A stretch of DNA of 64,000 nucleotides, from contig NZ_JADDXT010000002.1 of assembly GCF_015330165.1 (NCBI RefSeq), positions 1,362,504 to 1,426,503 of the forward strand. Direction: 5' to 3'. The notes under the pieces were generated by a model. That model saw nothing but the letters and a program-made list of their open reading frames with translations. It did no database searches and was not told the origin of the DNA. Below are positions 18,201-26,968 of this stretch, in pieces. Both the position numbers and the translations under genes were made by a program. Numbering within the stretch: position 1 is the first letter of the stretch; every line of letters begins with the position of its first letter. The DNA comes from Zobellia roscoffensis (GTDB lineage: Bacteria; Bacteroidota; Bacteroidia; Flavobacteriales; Flavobacteriaceae).

Positions 18201-19389
18201 CTTTGATTTTTGGATTAAACACCAATAGGCCAATAAAAATAAAAAGCAACCATAAGCCAACTAAATCGCCTGATTTTAAGGCGTTCAACAAAAAGTAAAA
18301 AACAAACAACTTGAATAAAATTCTTCTTTTATAAAAAAAAGGTAAAAACAAGAAAATAAGGAAGAGCAATAAAAAAAATATTCCTAACTCAAAAAACACT
18401 TCAAGAAAGATGTTATGTGGATATTCCCTTTTGTCTTGCCCCGAGTAAATTATTCCAAAGCTCCCTATTCCATTTCCGAACAAAAAAGTAGATAAAGAAT
18501 TGAAAATATAGTCGATTGTAAATGTTATTCGCTCAACCCTCCCCAAAACAGACTTGTCTTCTCCAATTTGGAAAAGCGACGTAAAACGTATTATTCCCAA
18601 GTATAAAAAACTATAGATTTTTTCATACTGTGTGATTAGTATAATTGGCAACACCGTTGAAGCGATAGCTAAGTTTCTAAGAATTTTTGGCTTTATCCTG
18701 AAGTCCATTATCTTGACCAAAAGAGATTTCCATTTCCATACCAAAAGTGTTATCATAAGAAAAATTAAGGCTCCCCGTGCTCCCAAGCCCAATAATACTA
18801 CAATCGAAAAAAAGCCTACTAAATAACTTTTTTTTAAATAGACTTGTAGAATAGCTAAAATACAAAGCCCCATTCCAAAACCTAAATAGAACTTCCTTAT
18901 ATCATAAAACCTTATGCTCACCAACCTGTAACTACTGTTCAAAGGGGAAAAATACAATGTTTTGGCAACGATAAACCAAACAGTTAAGGGCAATAATATG
19001 AAAAGAAATAAATTGTATTGTAAGTTTAAGTTCCATTCCTTTATAAATAACGGGTAAATGAAAAACAATACGTTAATTGAAAACAAAAAGCTTTTTTCAA
19101 ATGAAAAACTTTTTGATGGGCTATAAATTAGAGAGATCACAATTAATAGATACAGAATAAAGAGAATTGCAATCATAAACAATTTCTCCTTGTTTAATCT
19201 AATTTGTTGAACTCTTGTTACTGAACAATAGACAATATCTAGTGCTACTATAGCAAAGATTAAAAATGTCCAATCAAAAGGTGCATTTAAGTAAGAGAAA
19301 AATGGCTTTATTATACCACTAGTTATAAATAACCATAGTAGAACATTTTGAAAGGTCGTATATTTTATTGTTTTAGCAATCTTAAACAT
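18184..19389 (-). CDS. O-antigen ligase / polymerase (Wzy-like) membrane protein, first copy
   Basis: Very hydrophobic 401-residue protein with about eleven membrane segments. The segment QDKREYPHNIFLEVFFELGI is the conserved H-containing motif of the O-antigen ligase superfamily, and LLGLGARGALIFLMI resembles the arginine-bearing segment also found in it. It acts in the inner membrane on lipid-linked oligosaccharide facing the periplasm. It overlaps the next Wzy-like gene and shares only general family features with it, so the pair is unlikely to be a recent duplication. Base composition is visibly richer in A+T than in the flanking housekeeping genes. Confidence 0.82.
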   Translation of the reverse strand: MFKIAKTIKYTTFQNVLLWLFITSGIIKPFFSYLNAPFDWTFLIFAIVALDIVYCSVTRVQQIRLNKEKLFMIAILFILYLLIVISLIYSPSKSFSFEKSFLFSINVLFFIYPLFIKEWNLNLQYNLFLFILLPLTVWFIVAKTLYFSPLNSSYRLVSIRFYDIRKFYLGFGMGLCILAILQVYLKKSYLVGFFSIVVLLGLGARGALIFLMITLLVWKWKSLLVKIMDFRIKPKILRNLAIASTVLPIILITQYEKIYSFLYLGIIRFTSLFQIGEDKSVLGRVERITFTIDYIFNSLSTFLFGNGIGSFGIIYSGQDKREYPHNIFLEVFFELGIFFLLLFLIFLFLPFFYKRRILFKLFVFYFLLNALKSGDLVGLWLLFIFIGLLVFNPKIKDEVTS

Positions 19390-19445
19390 TATTCCAAGTG
19401 ATATTTTTTACTCAATATATCTTCTTCATATTCCACACAGGGTTT

Positions 19446-20837
19446 TCACCTTTCATTGATTTGCATTTCCCCTAGTAAATTGATAAACATATGTTTTCTT
19501 CTTTTAGTCTGAAATGATGAATTATGCCACAACAAAGTTAAATTACTCTTTTTTGTTTTCAGTTCACTAAACAACCTTGCAGCCGTTGCAAGGGCCTCTT
19601 CTTCAGTTAACCTCATATAATTTTTGTTGAACATCGAAACTTCCATTATAATCAAAGGCCTTATTTTAAGATTAAGCGCCTTCCTTTCAATACTATCATA
19701 AAAATTATACTCTCGGGATGTTCCACACCTAAAACCAATATGCTCAGCGTAACCAAGCGTGCTATCATATTCCATACCGGCGGCTTCCCAGTTTTTTTCC
19801 GTTATTCCGGTTTCCCACCTTAAATAATGTTGCCTTCCACCCTTAATTTCATTTGGGTCACCTCCTGCCTGTTGGTATACTTTTCTCAATAAATTAATTT
19901 CCTGGATTGTCTTCTCCTTGTCATTATACGAATCATAACTTCCATGGTAACCCACTTCGTGTCCTCTTTTTATAATCTCTTGCATAATCAGAGTAACCTC
20001 TTCACTTTCAATATCATAATATCCATCTATACCTTTTTTGTTATTCAGAGGAATAAAGTAAAATGCCATTTGAAGTTTATATCTCTCACATTCAGACATC
20101 ATAAACTGAAACGTTCTAAATGGATCTTTTTTCTTCATCCCAAAAACACCTACCAGAAAAAAAAGTCTAAAGGAATCTAAAAATTTTACTAAGGATTTTC
20201 TTTTCACTAAATCTGCAGCCAATCGGTTAAGGATACCCGGAAACCTAATTCCTTTGTCCCAAATATGATCCACATCACAGCTAATAAACGTTCGAGAAAC
20301 GCTATTCCTCCTTTGTAAATCAAGCCATAAAAAATTTATGAGTTCCCACAACAAATCTACATATTCGTCTACTATGGGTGTTAACAACAAATTCTCTTTA
20401 AAGCAAATGGATTTTTTAACAGGAAACCTACCGTGTGAATCTCTTGTTTTGACAACTAATTCTTCATATCTAGACAACATAAAAAAACTAGAGCCAAATA
20501 TATCCAAACCTATTTCAATAGTGTTATCTGTTTGTATAAACTCCTTCTTACCATATAAAATTGGGCAATTAAATGTGATTTTCGGTGATACGTTGCCGCA
20601 AATAAATTCTAAAGGCAAGCTAGGCATGGTGTCCGGAGACAACCATTTTTTATTAATGAACTGTTGAAAAAAATCTGCGTTAAGTAGGATTTTTTTTCCG
20701 TTTCGGACAATTCTAATATCAGTAAGGTTATCGTCTAGGACCAAAACAAAATCAACACCTAGAAACTCGTGAAGAACCAATTGAAAGATGTATTCTTTTT
20801 CAGCTAAACAAACCCTGTTCGTATGAATTTCTACCAT
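19446..20837 (-). CDS. Polysaccharide deacetylase family protein (DUF7033-like N-terminus)
   Basis: Carbohydrate esterase family 4 related protein of 463 residues. After an N-terminal domain of about 200 residues comes the NodB-like part. FISCDVDHIWDKG supplies the Asp pair, and GHEVGYHGSYDSYND stands where the usual HxxxH metal motif is, with Asp in place of the second His, as I recall for this subgroup. GGRQHYLRWE and LTLLWHNSSF are the later active-site strands. No signal peptide is seen, so it may act on a cytoplasmic or lipid-linked sugar, which would be unusual for a peptidoglycan or chitin deacetylase. Its stop overlaps the acyltransferase ... gene start in a TAATG arrangement, with the acyltransferase upstream. 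Confidence 0.82.
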   Translation of the reverse strand: MVEIHTNRVCLAEKEYIFQLVLHEFLGVDFVLVLDDNLTDIRIVRNGKKILLNADFFQQFINKKWLSPDTMPSLPLEFICGNVSPKITFNCPILYGKKEFIQTDNTIEIGLDIFGSSFFMLSRYEELVVKTRDSHGRFPVKKSICFKENLLLTPIVDEYVDLLWELINFLWLDLQRRNSVSRTFISCDVDHIWDKGIRFPGILNRLAADLVKRKSLVKFLDSFRLFFLVGVFGMKKKDPFRTFQFMMSECERYKLQMAFYFIPLNNKKGIDGYYDIESEEVTLIMQEIIKRGHEVGYHGSYDSYNDKEKTIQEINLLRKVYQQAGGDPNEIKGGRQHYLRWETGITEKNWEAAGMEYDSTLGYAEHIGFRCGTSREYNFYDSIERKALNLKIRPLIIMEVSMFNKNYMRLTEEEALATAARLFSELKTKKSNLTLLWHNSSFQTKRRKHMFINLLGEMQINER

Positions 20838-21328
20838 TACCCCCTGTACTTAATGACTTTAGCAGGATTGCCTACTGCAATTCCATTGGCAGGAATATCT
20901 TTGGTTACTACCGCCCCTGCGCCTACGACCGCTCCATCACCTATACAAACTCCTTTTAGAATAATTGACCCAGCCCCTATCCACACATCATCACCAATAG
21001 TAATAGGTTGTTCTACATGGGGTTGCGCATTCATAGGTTCACCTAACTCTATACCATGATCCCTACTCCAAATAATGGTTTTGGGGCCTATCATGACATT
21101 GTCGCCAATAGTAATATCGCCCAAAAGATGACAGTTTGCATTTAAGTAAAACTTATTTCCAATTTGGATTTTAGGGCTTCCTACCAACCTACAATAGGGC
21201 TCGATTACCGCCGTACCTTTATAGAGCACATTGCTAAAAGTAGTATTGTTAAAAATAACTACTCCTTTCCTTTTTAGGCGGCTTTTTTTTATGATCAGTT
21301 TAAACCTATTTAAAATTGATTTAGGCAT
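20837..21328 (-). CDS. Hexapeptide-repeat acyltransferase (WcaF/MaaT type)
   Basis: Left-handed beta-helix acyltransferase of 163 residues that probably O- or N-acetylates a sugar of the repeat unit from acetyl-CoA. The isoleucine-patch repeats are easy to see: IQIGNKFYLNANCHLLGDI, then IGDNVMIGPKTIIWSRDHGI with the catalytic-type His, IGDDVWIGAGSIILKGV and IGDGAVVGAGAVVTKDI, closing with AVGNPAKVIK. It overlaps the upstream ATP-grasp gene by 8 bp and the downstream deacetylase gene by 1 bp, so all three are translationally linked. The acceptor is unknown. Confidence 0.9.
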   Translation of the reverse strand: MPKSILNRFKLIIKKSRLKRKGVVIFNNTTFSNVLYKGTAVIEPYCRLVGSPKIQIGNKFYLNANCHLLGDITIGDNVMIGPKTIIWSRDHGIELGEPMNAQPHVEQPITIGDDVWIGAGSIILKGVCIGDGAVVGAGAVVTKDIPANGIAVGNPAKVIKYRG

Positions 21329-22505
21329 TTTTTCCCATGATTTTACGTATAACTAACTTTGTTAAGGATACGGCGGTATAAAATTGATCGACCAAAAAGG
21401 GAAATGGATCTTTTATATCCCAAAGAGCCAAGCTCATGTTTTTATTCCCCAGATTGTTTTTAAAATACTTAAAATATCCTCTCCTAAAAATTAGATTGAT
21501 AATCTCATGTTTAAAATAGCAAAAATGTCGCAAAGCTGGGTTTTGCACATATTTGGGGATTGGCATATCCAAAGCATCGCACCATTGGGTGTATTGCAAG
21601 CACACTCCAGAGAGAAAACCTGTACGGTGCCACATCATGGACCTAAGGTTTATTTCCATGAGCTTGTACTTACCATCCCTTTTGTCAAGTTTAAATTCCG
21701 GTTCACATATTCCGTAAAGGGACATTCCTTCCAATAATACTCGGCCCTGCTTCTTTATGATTTCAGGAGCCTCGTTGGAGGCTGATGAAAAAACTCCGTA
21801 GTCATCTGGGAATTGAGTTAGCTTTTTACCTATCCACTCATTCAGTATTTTCTTTGTTCTTTGACTTCTATATGCCGTATATGCATAAATAGTTCCGTTT
21901 GTATGCCCTGGAATAATCTCCGAAGCAATAAACGCAACTCCCTTCTCCATAAAGGTTTTTAATTGCTCCTGAACTGCTTCAAAGTCTTCCCAAGAATTAA
22001 CGGCACAAGACCTGAAGACTTTTATTTTTAAATCTTCCCTTTTATTGGGTTTGATTAATAGAGGTAAGGCCAATAGCTTTATATTATTAATATCGGCCTC
22101 ACTTTTGACCTCAATGGTCTTAGGGTATGGCACACCCAACTTTTCACAAAACTGATATTGAACAGCCTTATCCGCCACCTTGTGAAGATTATCAGGGTTA
22201 AACGGCAAAAAGCAATAGGGTTCTATTTGGTTTTTTAATGCAAGAAGGTTTTCCATCTGGTGGTCATCAGTTGGGTATATGACAAGTTTGGTATACTTCT
22301 TACTAAAGTCTTCCAAGGCGATCAATAAGTCTTCCCTGCCTGTTCCTATTTTGCGTTTTTCCTTTAGTTTTCTACTAAACCTTGCTATTTGATTGCCATG
22401 ATAAAGCAAAGCAATATTCTTGACACGAAAGTAATCAAGTTCTTGTATAATTGAATATCCATTTACGTATCCCCCTAAAACAACAGCACAAGCATTGTTT
22501 TTCAT
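21321..22505 (-). CDS. ATP-grasp family protein
   Basis: ATP-dependent carboxylate-amine (or related) ligase fold, 394 residues. The N-terminus ACAVVLGGYVNGYSIIQEL is a Rossmann-like preATP-grasp part, followed by LVIYPTDDHQMENLLALK. VPYPKTIEV and LPLLIKPNKREDL provide the ATP-lid lysines, and EPEFKLDKRDGKYKLMEINLR ends in the metal-binding E-x-N motif. Similar proteins occur in capsule and exopolysaccharide loci and may attach an amino acid or other amine to a uronic acid of the glycan. The gene overlaps the upstream capA-like gene by 4 bp (ATGA) and the downstream acyltransferase by 8 bp. The exact substrate cannot be read from the sequence. Confidence 0.82.
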   Translation of the reverse strand: MKNNACAVVLGGYVNGYSIIQELDYFRVKNIALLYHGNQIARFSRKLKEKRKIGTGREDLLIALEDFSKKYTKLVIYPTDDHQMENLLALKNQIEPYCFLPFNPDNLHKVADKAVQYQFCEKLGVPYPKTIEVKSEADINNIKLLALPLLIKPNKREDLKIKVFRSCAVNSWEDFEAVQEQLKTFMEKGVAFIASEIIPGHTNGTIYAYTAYRSQRTKKILNEWIGKKLTQFPDDYGVFSSASNEAPEIIKKQGRVLLEGMSLYGICEPEFKLDKRDGKYKLMEINLRSMMWHRTGFLSGVCLQYTQWCDALDMPIPKYVQNPALRHFCYFKHEIINLIFRRGYFKYFKNNLGNKNMSLALWDIKDPFPFLVDQFYTAVSLTKLVIRKIMGKNA

Positions 22506-23623
22506 CTTTGAAATCGTTTCTTAATTGAGCTTACAAACCCCATTTGTCTTATTTTAAACCATATAATTTGAAATCGCCATATTTTGAATCTAATAGTTGA
22601 AAATAGAAATTCTAAACGATTATAGATAAGCTTTGGAACGCGGTACATTACATTTAAATAATTCACTATAGCAACAAATAGAAATCGTGGTATACCAGTA
22701 AGTTCCTTCACTACCGGAAAGTCATCTTGCTGATATAGAAACGTATGGTCCACAATTTTGGTCTTAGTATCATATTCAACTAATTGGGATACCCTATTAA
22801 CAAACCTCCATTTCTTATAAGTCAACTTGCTTACAGAATGATATTGTCGCGTTACATCTATTTTTTTTATTAAGTCAATATTCAAGGGTCGATTAACTGC
22901 CTCTATACTGGGTTTTATTAAAAAATTGGGAAAAAGACAGTTTCCCAAACTAAAATAGGCCCTTTTGTTATTGGCCGACAAAAAGCCCTGTACCCTATGT
23001 GGATGTGTCCCCACAATCAAAGCAACTTTGTCATTTTTTAAAAGTTTTTTAGCCAATACTATATTTTTATATTGTGTTAGCCAAACATGCTCACGGCCCC
23101 AATGCATATAGAGAATTGCTTTGGAACCGTTCGGTATTTTATTAAGGTCGCTTTCAATCCCTTCCAAGGTTAAAGGTGCTACTCCCGGGCTATTTTTCGT
23201 AGCAACTTGTATATTGTTCAATGTAGGCGAATTAAACTGGCAATAACCCAATAAACAAAGACTGTCTTTAATCCATAATGGTTTTTTTGCTTCATTAAGA
23301 TCTTTGCCAGCTCCAAAAGAAGCTATTTTGTACTTTCGGAGGTTTTCAATAGTCTCCAGAATACCTGCATCTAACTTATCATGAATGTGGTTGTTAGCTA
23401 AGCAAACGGCATTAATTCCACTGTTTTTCAGTGTTTCCAAAACTTCAGAACCCGTAAATAAAACAGACTTGTCCGCAATTTTATGGGAATCACTTACTGG
23501 GTGCTCCAGGTTAATAATTTTAAAATCTGCATCATGAAATCGTGTTATGTCAATACACGATTTCAACTCTTTAGCAATAAGGTCGCCCCCCAGAAAAACA
23601 TCGCCTACAAAGACTACCTTCAT
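22502..23623 (-). CDS. CapA family protein (PGA_cap, metallophosphatase fold)
   Basis: Protein of 373 residues related to the CapA/PgsA component of poly-gamma-glutamate capsule synthesis, with a calcineurin-like phosphatase fold. Motifs are VFVGDVFLGGDL, VCLANNHIHDKLDAG, AILYMHWGREH and VGTHPHRVQGF, in the correct order. There is no signal peptide or N-terminal membrane anchor, unlike classic CapA. The last third is basic and rich in aromatic residues. CapA is normally found with the Mur-ligase-like CapB and the membrane protein CapC, neither of which is here, so poly-glutamate synthesis is not indicated. It is coupled to the ATP-grasp gene by a 4-bp overlap and starts 2 bp after wzx. Confidence 0.88.
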   Translation of the reverse strand: MKVVFVGDVFLGGDLIAKELKSCIDITRFHDADFKIINLEHPVSDSHKIADKSVLFTGSEVLETLKNSGINAVCLANNHIHDKLDAGILETIENLRKYKIASFGAGKDLNEAKKPLWIKDSLCLLGYCQFNSPTLNNIQVATKNSPGVAPLTLEGIESDLNKIPNGSKAILYMHWGREHVWLTQYKNIVLAKKLLKNDKVALIVGTHPHRVQGFLSANNKRAYFSLGNCLFPNFLIKPSIEAVNRPLNIDLIKKIDVTRQYHSVSKLTYKKWRFVNRVSQLVEYDTKTKIVDHTFLYQQDDFPVVKELTGIPRFLFVAIVNYLNVMYRVPKLIYNRLEFLFSTIRFKIWRFQIIWFKIRQMGFVSSIKKRFQR

Positions 23624-23625
23624 AA

Positions 23626-24906
23626 TTAAATTTTTCCCTTTACTACTGATTTTAGAACAAAGAATAAATATACGTATACCCCACTTAAGACTCCTACTTG
23701 CAACAAAATCAAATTTGTTATTTCAAAATTTAAATACCATGCGGAGAATAAAACTATTAATTGTGCGGCCATAATCAACATTTGGCACAACAAGGCCAGT
23801 TTCTGCTTCTCGTAAACAATATTTGTTAAACTAAGCGGTCCGAATATAAATCTTAAATAATAAAGAGGTATTAAAAGTTGTGCAAATTTCCCGGCCGTTT
23901 CCCATTGCTCTCCAAAAACCAGAATAAATACATCCTCAATAATAAAAAAGGCTGGAACAAAAATAACACTCCCTAAAAGCACTAACTTTTTAAACGTGTT
24001 TCTAAAAATTTTATATGCTTTTTGCCCATTATCCCTTTCTTCTGATAATTTTTGAAAAAAAACCTGCCCTATTGAATTTCCAATCAACGAAATAGGCAAA
24101 CCTATATATCTTGTAGAATAGGAATAAAAACCAACATAATTTAAACTATAAAAACTTGAAACGAAAAAATTAGTTAGATTTACCGAAGTTGTGTTCAAAA
24201 AAATACCCCACATTGAAAATTTAGGAAAATCTAAATATCGTAAAGCCAATATTTTAAGGTTGGCGTACTTTGTATTTTTAATTGCAGTTGAGTTTTTTAA
24301 ATATGTCTTTGCCATTTTAAGATTACCGAAGAAGTGAGATACTATTTGACCAATAATTAACCCTCCGCTGGTATATTTGCTCAAGCCTAAAAACAATTGA
24401 AAACCATTACCACCTAATGATTTAAAAACATTCGCTTTAGCTATGTTTTTAAATTCTTTTTCTCTAGAATTGAAGTAATTAAGGGCATTGAACGTTCCCA
24501 TTAACAGAACACTTAAAGGAACAAAAAATAACCATTTGGACAATTTTGGATCTCCTAAAAATATGGCTATGTTTTTTGAAAAAAAGAGAATTATGATAAG
24601 AGATATAATTGAAACGATAGTTGTAATTATAATCGCCAATAAGGTTAATTGAACCCCCTTTCTTTTTTCTTTTGGGAGCATTATGGCCAACTCATATCGA
24701 CCACATGAAATAGAGCCTAAAATTTGTACAATGGAAAGATATAGGGCTAGCCTTCCAAATTCATTCGGAGAATAAATCCGGGAAAGTATAGGTGCCAATA
24801 ATAATGGTATTATTTGAGCAAAAGCGGTACCCGACGTTAATGTGAGTACGTTTCTTGCAAACTCAGACTGAACAATTGTCCTAAACTTTTCCTCGAGTTT
24901 TCTCAA
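23626..24906 (-). CDS. wzx: Wzx-type lipid-linked oligosaccharide flippase (TTG start)
   Basis: Polysaccharide transporter of the MOP superfamily that flips undecaprenyl-linked repeat units to the periplasmic face. It has 426 residues with about twelve hydrophobic segments. The N-terminus FARNVLTLTSGTAFAQIIPL and the next loop LLAPILSRIYSPNEFGRLAL are characteristic of Wzx proteins. The only possible start before an in-frame stop is a TTG (24904-24906), and the conserved N-terminus begins shortly after, so the TTG is probably genuine. It lies 12 bp after the oxidoreductase gene. Confidence 0.92.
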   Translation of the reverse strand: MRKLEEKFRTIVQSEFARNVLTLTSGTAFAQIIPLLLAPILSRIYSPNEFGRLALYLSIVQILGSISCGRYELAIMLPKEKRKGVQLTLLAIIITTIVSIISLIIILFFSKNIAIFLGDPKLSKWLFFVPLSVLLMGTFNALNYFNSREKEFKNIAKANVFKSLGGNGFQLFLGLSKYTSGGLIIGQIVSHFFGNLKMAKTYLKNSTAIKNTKYANLKILALRYLDFPKFSMWGIFLNTTSVNLTNFFVSSFYSLNYVGFYSYSTRYIGLPISLIGNSIGQVFFQKLSEERDNGQKAYKIFRNTFKKLVLLGSVIFVPAFFIIEDVFILVFGEQWETAGKFAQLLIPLYYLRFIFGPLSLTNIVYEKQKLALLCQMLIMAAQLIVLFSAWYLNFEITNLILLQVGVLSGVYVYLFFVLKSVVKGKI

Positions 24907-24918
24907 TATTTAATGTTA

Positions 24919-25857
24919 TTACTTTAAAAACTCATGATACTCTCCCTTCAAACCAACAGGTTCAGAGTTACGAATATTATGAACGATTTCTATAGCTGTT
25001 CGGGCAGCATCAACGCCGTATCCCTTGCCGTCAAGTATGTCTTTATAAACCATGGTATGAAGATCTGTAAAACCGCCGCTGAATTCTAATTCTTCACCAT
25101 TAATGGTTATGGACCTAAAAGTTGTTTGGCCTTTATCTCTAATTTCTTGTGGGAGGTATTGTGGGCTTATAGAAAGGAACCATTTAACTCTGGCATTTTC
25201 GAACTCTAGATAACCAGCTGCTCGGTCATTTTCATGAATATGTACAATATTCTCTTGTACATCTCCAAAAATCCAAGAGAGCATGTCATAAAAATGGACA
25301 CCAATATTAGTGGCTATGCCCCCAGATTTTGTTTTGTCTCCTTTCCAAGAGGTATGGTACCAGTGCCCCCTAGAGGTGAGATAAGTAAGGTCTACTTCAA
25401 ATTTTGTGTCCTTCTTTGCATTTTTCACTTTCTCTCTAAGGGCAATAATACTTGGGTGTACCCTTAACTGCAAAATATTATAAATCTTTTTGCCCGTTTT
25501 TTCCTCAACATGCTGCAATTTATCAACATTCCAAGGGTTAAGTACCAAGGGTTTTTCGCAAATTGCATCCGCACCACTGCGCAACGCAAATCTAATATGG
25601 GCATCATGCAAATAATTTGGAGAACAGATACTAACAAAATCCAAATAGGTGTTTTTCTCGTATTTGAGTTTTTCTATGTGACGGTCAAAACGTTCAAATT
25701 CAACGAAAAAATCTGCATCAGGAAAATAAGAATCAATAACTCCTACACTATCGCCTTTATCAAAAGCGGTAAGCAAATTGTTTCCCGTATCCTTAATGGC
25801 CTTCATGTGCCGGGGCGCTATGTAGCCTGCTGCGCCAATTAATGCGAAGTTTTTCAT
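24919..25857 (-). CDS. wbpB: UDP-GlcNAc-uronate 3-dehydrogenase (WbpB/WlbA type)
   Basis: Gfo/Idh/MocA-family NAD-dependent oxidoreductase of 312 residues. The N-terminus MKNFALIGAAGYIAPRHMKA and the next FPDADFFVEFERFDRHIEKL are specific to the WbpB/WlbA group, which oxidises C3 of UDP-GlcNAcA so that WbpE can aminate it. CEKPLVL provides the catalytic-type lysine region and GGIATNIGVHFYDMLSWIFG the sugar-binding part. The ATG follows the stop of the wbpE gene's upstream neighbour arrangement directly: wbpE ends at 25858 with no spacer. In P. aeruginosa this pathway yields UDP-ManNAc3NAcA for O-antigen. Function is assigned by family similarity. Confidence 0.92.
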   Translation of the reverse strand: MKNFALIGAAGYIAPRHMKAIKDTGNNLLTAFDKGDSVGVIDSYFPDADFFVEFERFDRHIEKLKYEKNTYLDFVSICSPNYLHDAHIRFALRSGADAICEKPLVLNPWNVDKLQHVEEKTGKKIYNILQLRVHPSIIALREKVKNAKKDTKFEVDLTYLTSRGHWYHTSWKGDKTKSGGIATNIGVHFYDMLSWIFGDVQENIVHIHENDRAAGYLEFENARVKWFLSISPQYLPQEIRDKGQTTFRSITINGEELEFSGGFTDLHTMVYKDILDGKGYGVDAARTAIEIVHNIRNSEPVGLKGEYHEFLK

Positions 25858-26952
25858 CTATAAATGTTTTATCAAATTGGAAGTTATATACTTTATTTCG
25901 TCGTTGGTTAAATATGGATTCATAGGAAGGCTCATTACCTCTGCAGCACAAGTTTCACTAACCGGAAAATCTCCTTTTTTATGCCCTAAATAAGCAAAAC
26001 ACTCCTGTAAATGCATAGGTATAGGATAATGAACTGCCGTAGGAATACCTGCTTCTTTTAAACGTGCTTGAAGCTGTTCCCTATTTTTAATTCTAATTGT
26101 ATATTGTGCCCAAACCGAAGTTCTGTCTTCTTTTATGTTAGGAGTGGATACATAGGAACTTAATTGTTCTGTATATTTTTCAGCCACATTTTGTCTTCGC
26201 TCAATATCCTTTTCGTAGTGCCTTAGTTTTATATTAAGAATAGCTGCCTGAAGATTATCTAATCGGCCACCCATACCAATGTACTTGTGTGTATAACGTT
26301 TTACCTGTCCATGAACGCGCATTGCTTTCATCTTGTCATAAAGCTCCTGGTCTTTTGTAAATACCGCTCCTCCATCTCCAAAACACCCCAATGGTTTAGC
26401 GGGAAAAAAACTGGTACAACCAATAGTTGTGGCGGAACAGCTTCGCTTTCCTTTATATAGAGCTCCAAAGCTCTGCGCAGCATCTTCTATTACAGCTAAA
26501 TTATGTTTAGAAGCAATCTTATTGATCTCATCCAAATTAGCCATTTGCCCATATAGCGAAACAGGCATAATAGCCTTTGTCTTTTCAGTTATTGCACCTT
26601 CAATAAGGGATGCATCCATATTAAACGTTTCTTCATCAATATCAACAAAAACCGGTTTTGCACCCAAGCAAGCTATAGTTTCGGCAGTAGCTATAAAAGT
26701 GAAAGGGGTTGTGATAATCTCATCGCCCCCACGAATACCCAATGCCATCATAGCCAATAATAGGGCATCCGTTCCTGAAGACACCCCCAAAGCATAGTCT
26801 GTTTGCACATAGTCCTGTAAAGATGCCTCAAGCTCATCCGTTTCTTTTCCCAAAATGTAACGGGCAGAGGACATCACATCCAAAACGGCTTTTTCAAATT
26901 CAGAACTATGCTCTTGATACGCCTTAGTAAGGTTGGCAAAATCAATCTTCAT
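25858..26952 (-). CDS. wbpE: UDP-3-keto-GlcNAcA aminotransferase (WbpE/WlbC type, DegT/DnrJ/EryC1/StrS)
   Basis: PLP-dependent sugar aminotransferase of 364 residues that converts the 3-keto sugar from WbpB into the 3-amino sugar using glutamate. Family marks are MKIDFANLTKAY at the start, GVSSGTDALLLAMMALG, VFVDIDEETFNMD, VIEDAAQSFGALYKGKRS and TSFFPAKPLGCFGDGGAV, where the lysine is the PLP-binding residue. The C-terminal part has VHYPIPMHLQECF. It is placed directly between the acetyltransferase and dehydrogenase genes, the same trio as in Pseudomonas and Bordetella. Confidence 0.94.
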   Translation of the reverse strand: MKIDFANLTKAYQEHSSEFEKAVLDVMSSARYILGKETDELEASLQDYVQTDYALGVSSGTDALLLAMMALGIRGGDEIITTPFTFIATAETIACLGAKPVFVDIDEETFNMDASLIEGAITEKTKAIMPVSLYGQMANLDEINKIASKHNLAVIEDAAQSFGALYKGKRSCSATTIGCTSFFPAKPLGCFGDGGAVFTKDQELYDKMKAMRVHGQVKRYTHKYIGMGGRLDNLQAAILNIKLRHYEKDIERRQNVAEKYTEQLSSYVSTPNIKEDRTSVWAQYTIRIKNREQLQARLKEAGIPTAVHYPIPMHLQECFAYLGHKKGDFPVSETCAAEVMSLPMNPYLTNDEIKYITSNLIKHL

Positions 26953-26968
26953 AAATAGTAAATGGTTT

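Noticed and set aside
22502..23623. Poly-gamma-glutamate capsule synthesis from the CapA homologue
   Set aside because: CapB and CapC are missing, the protein has no signal or anchor, and the whole neighbourhood is a Wzx/Wzy glycan locus.
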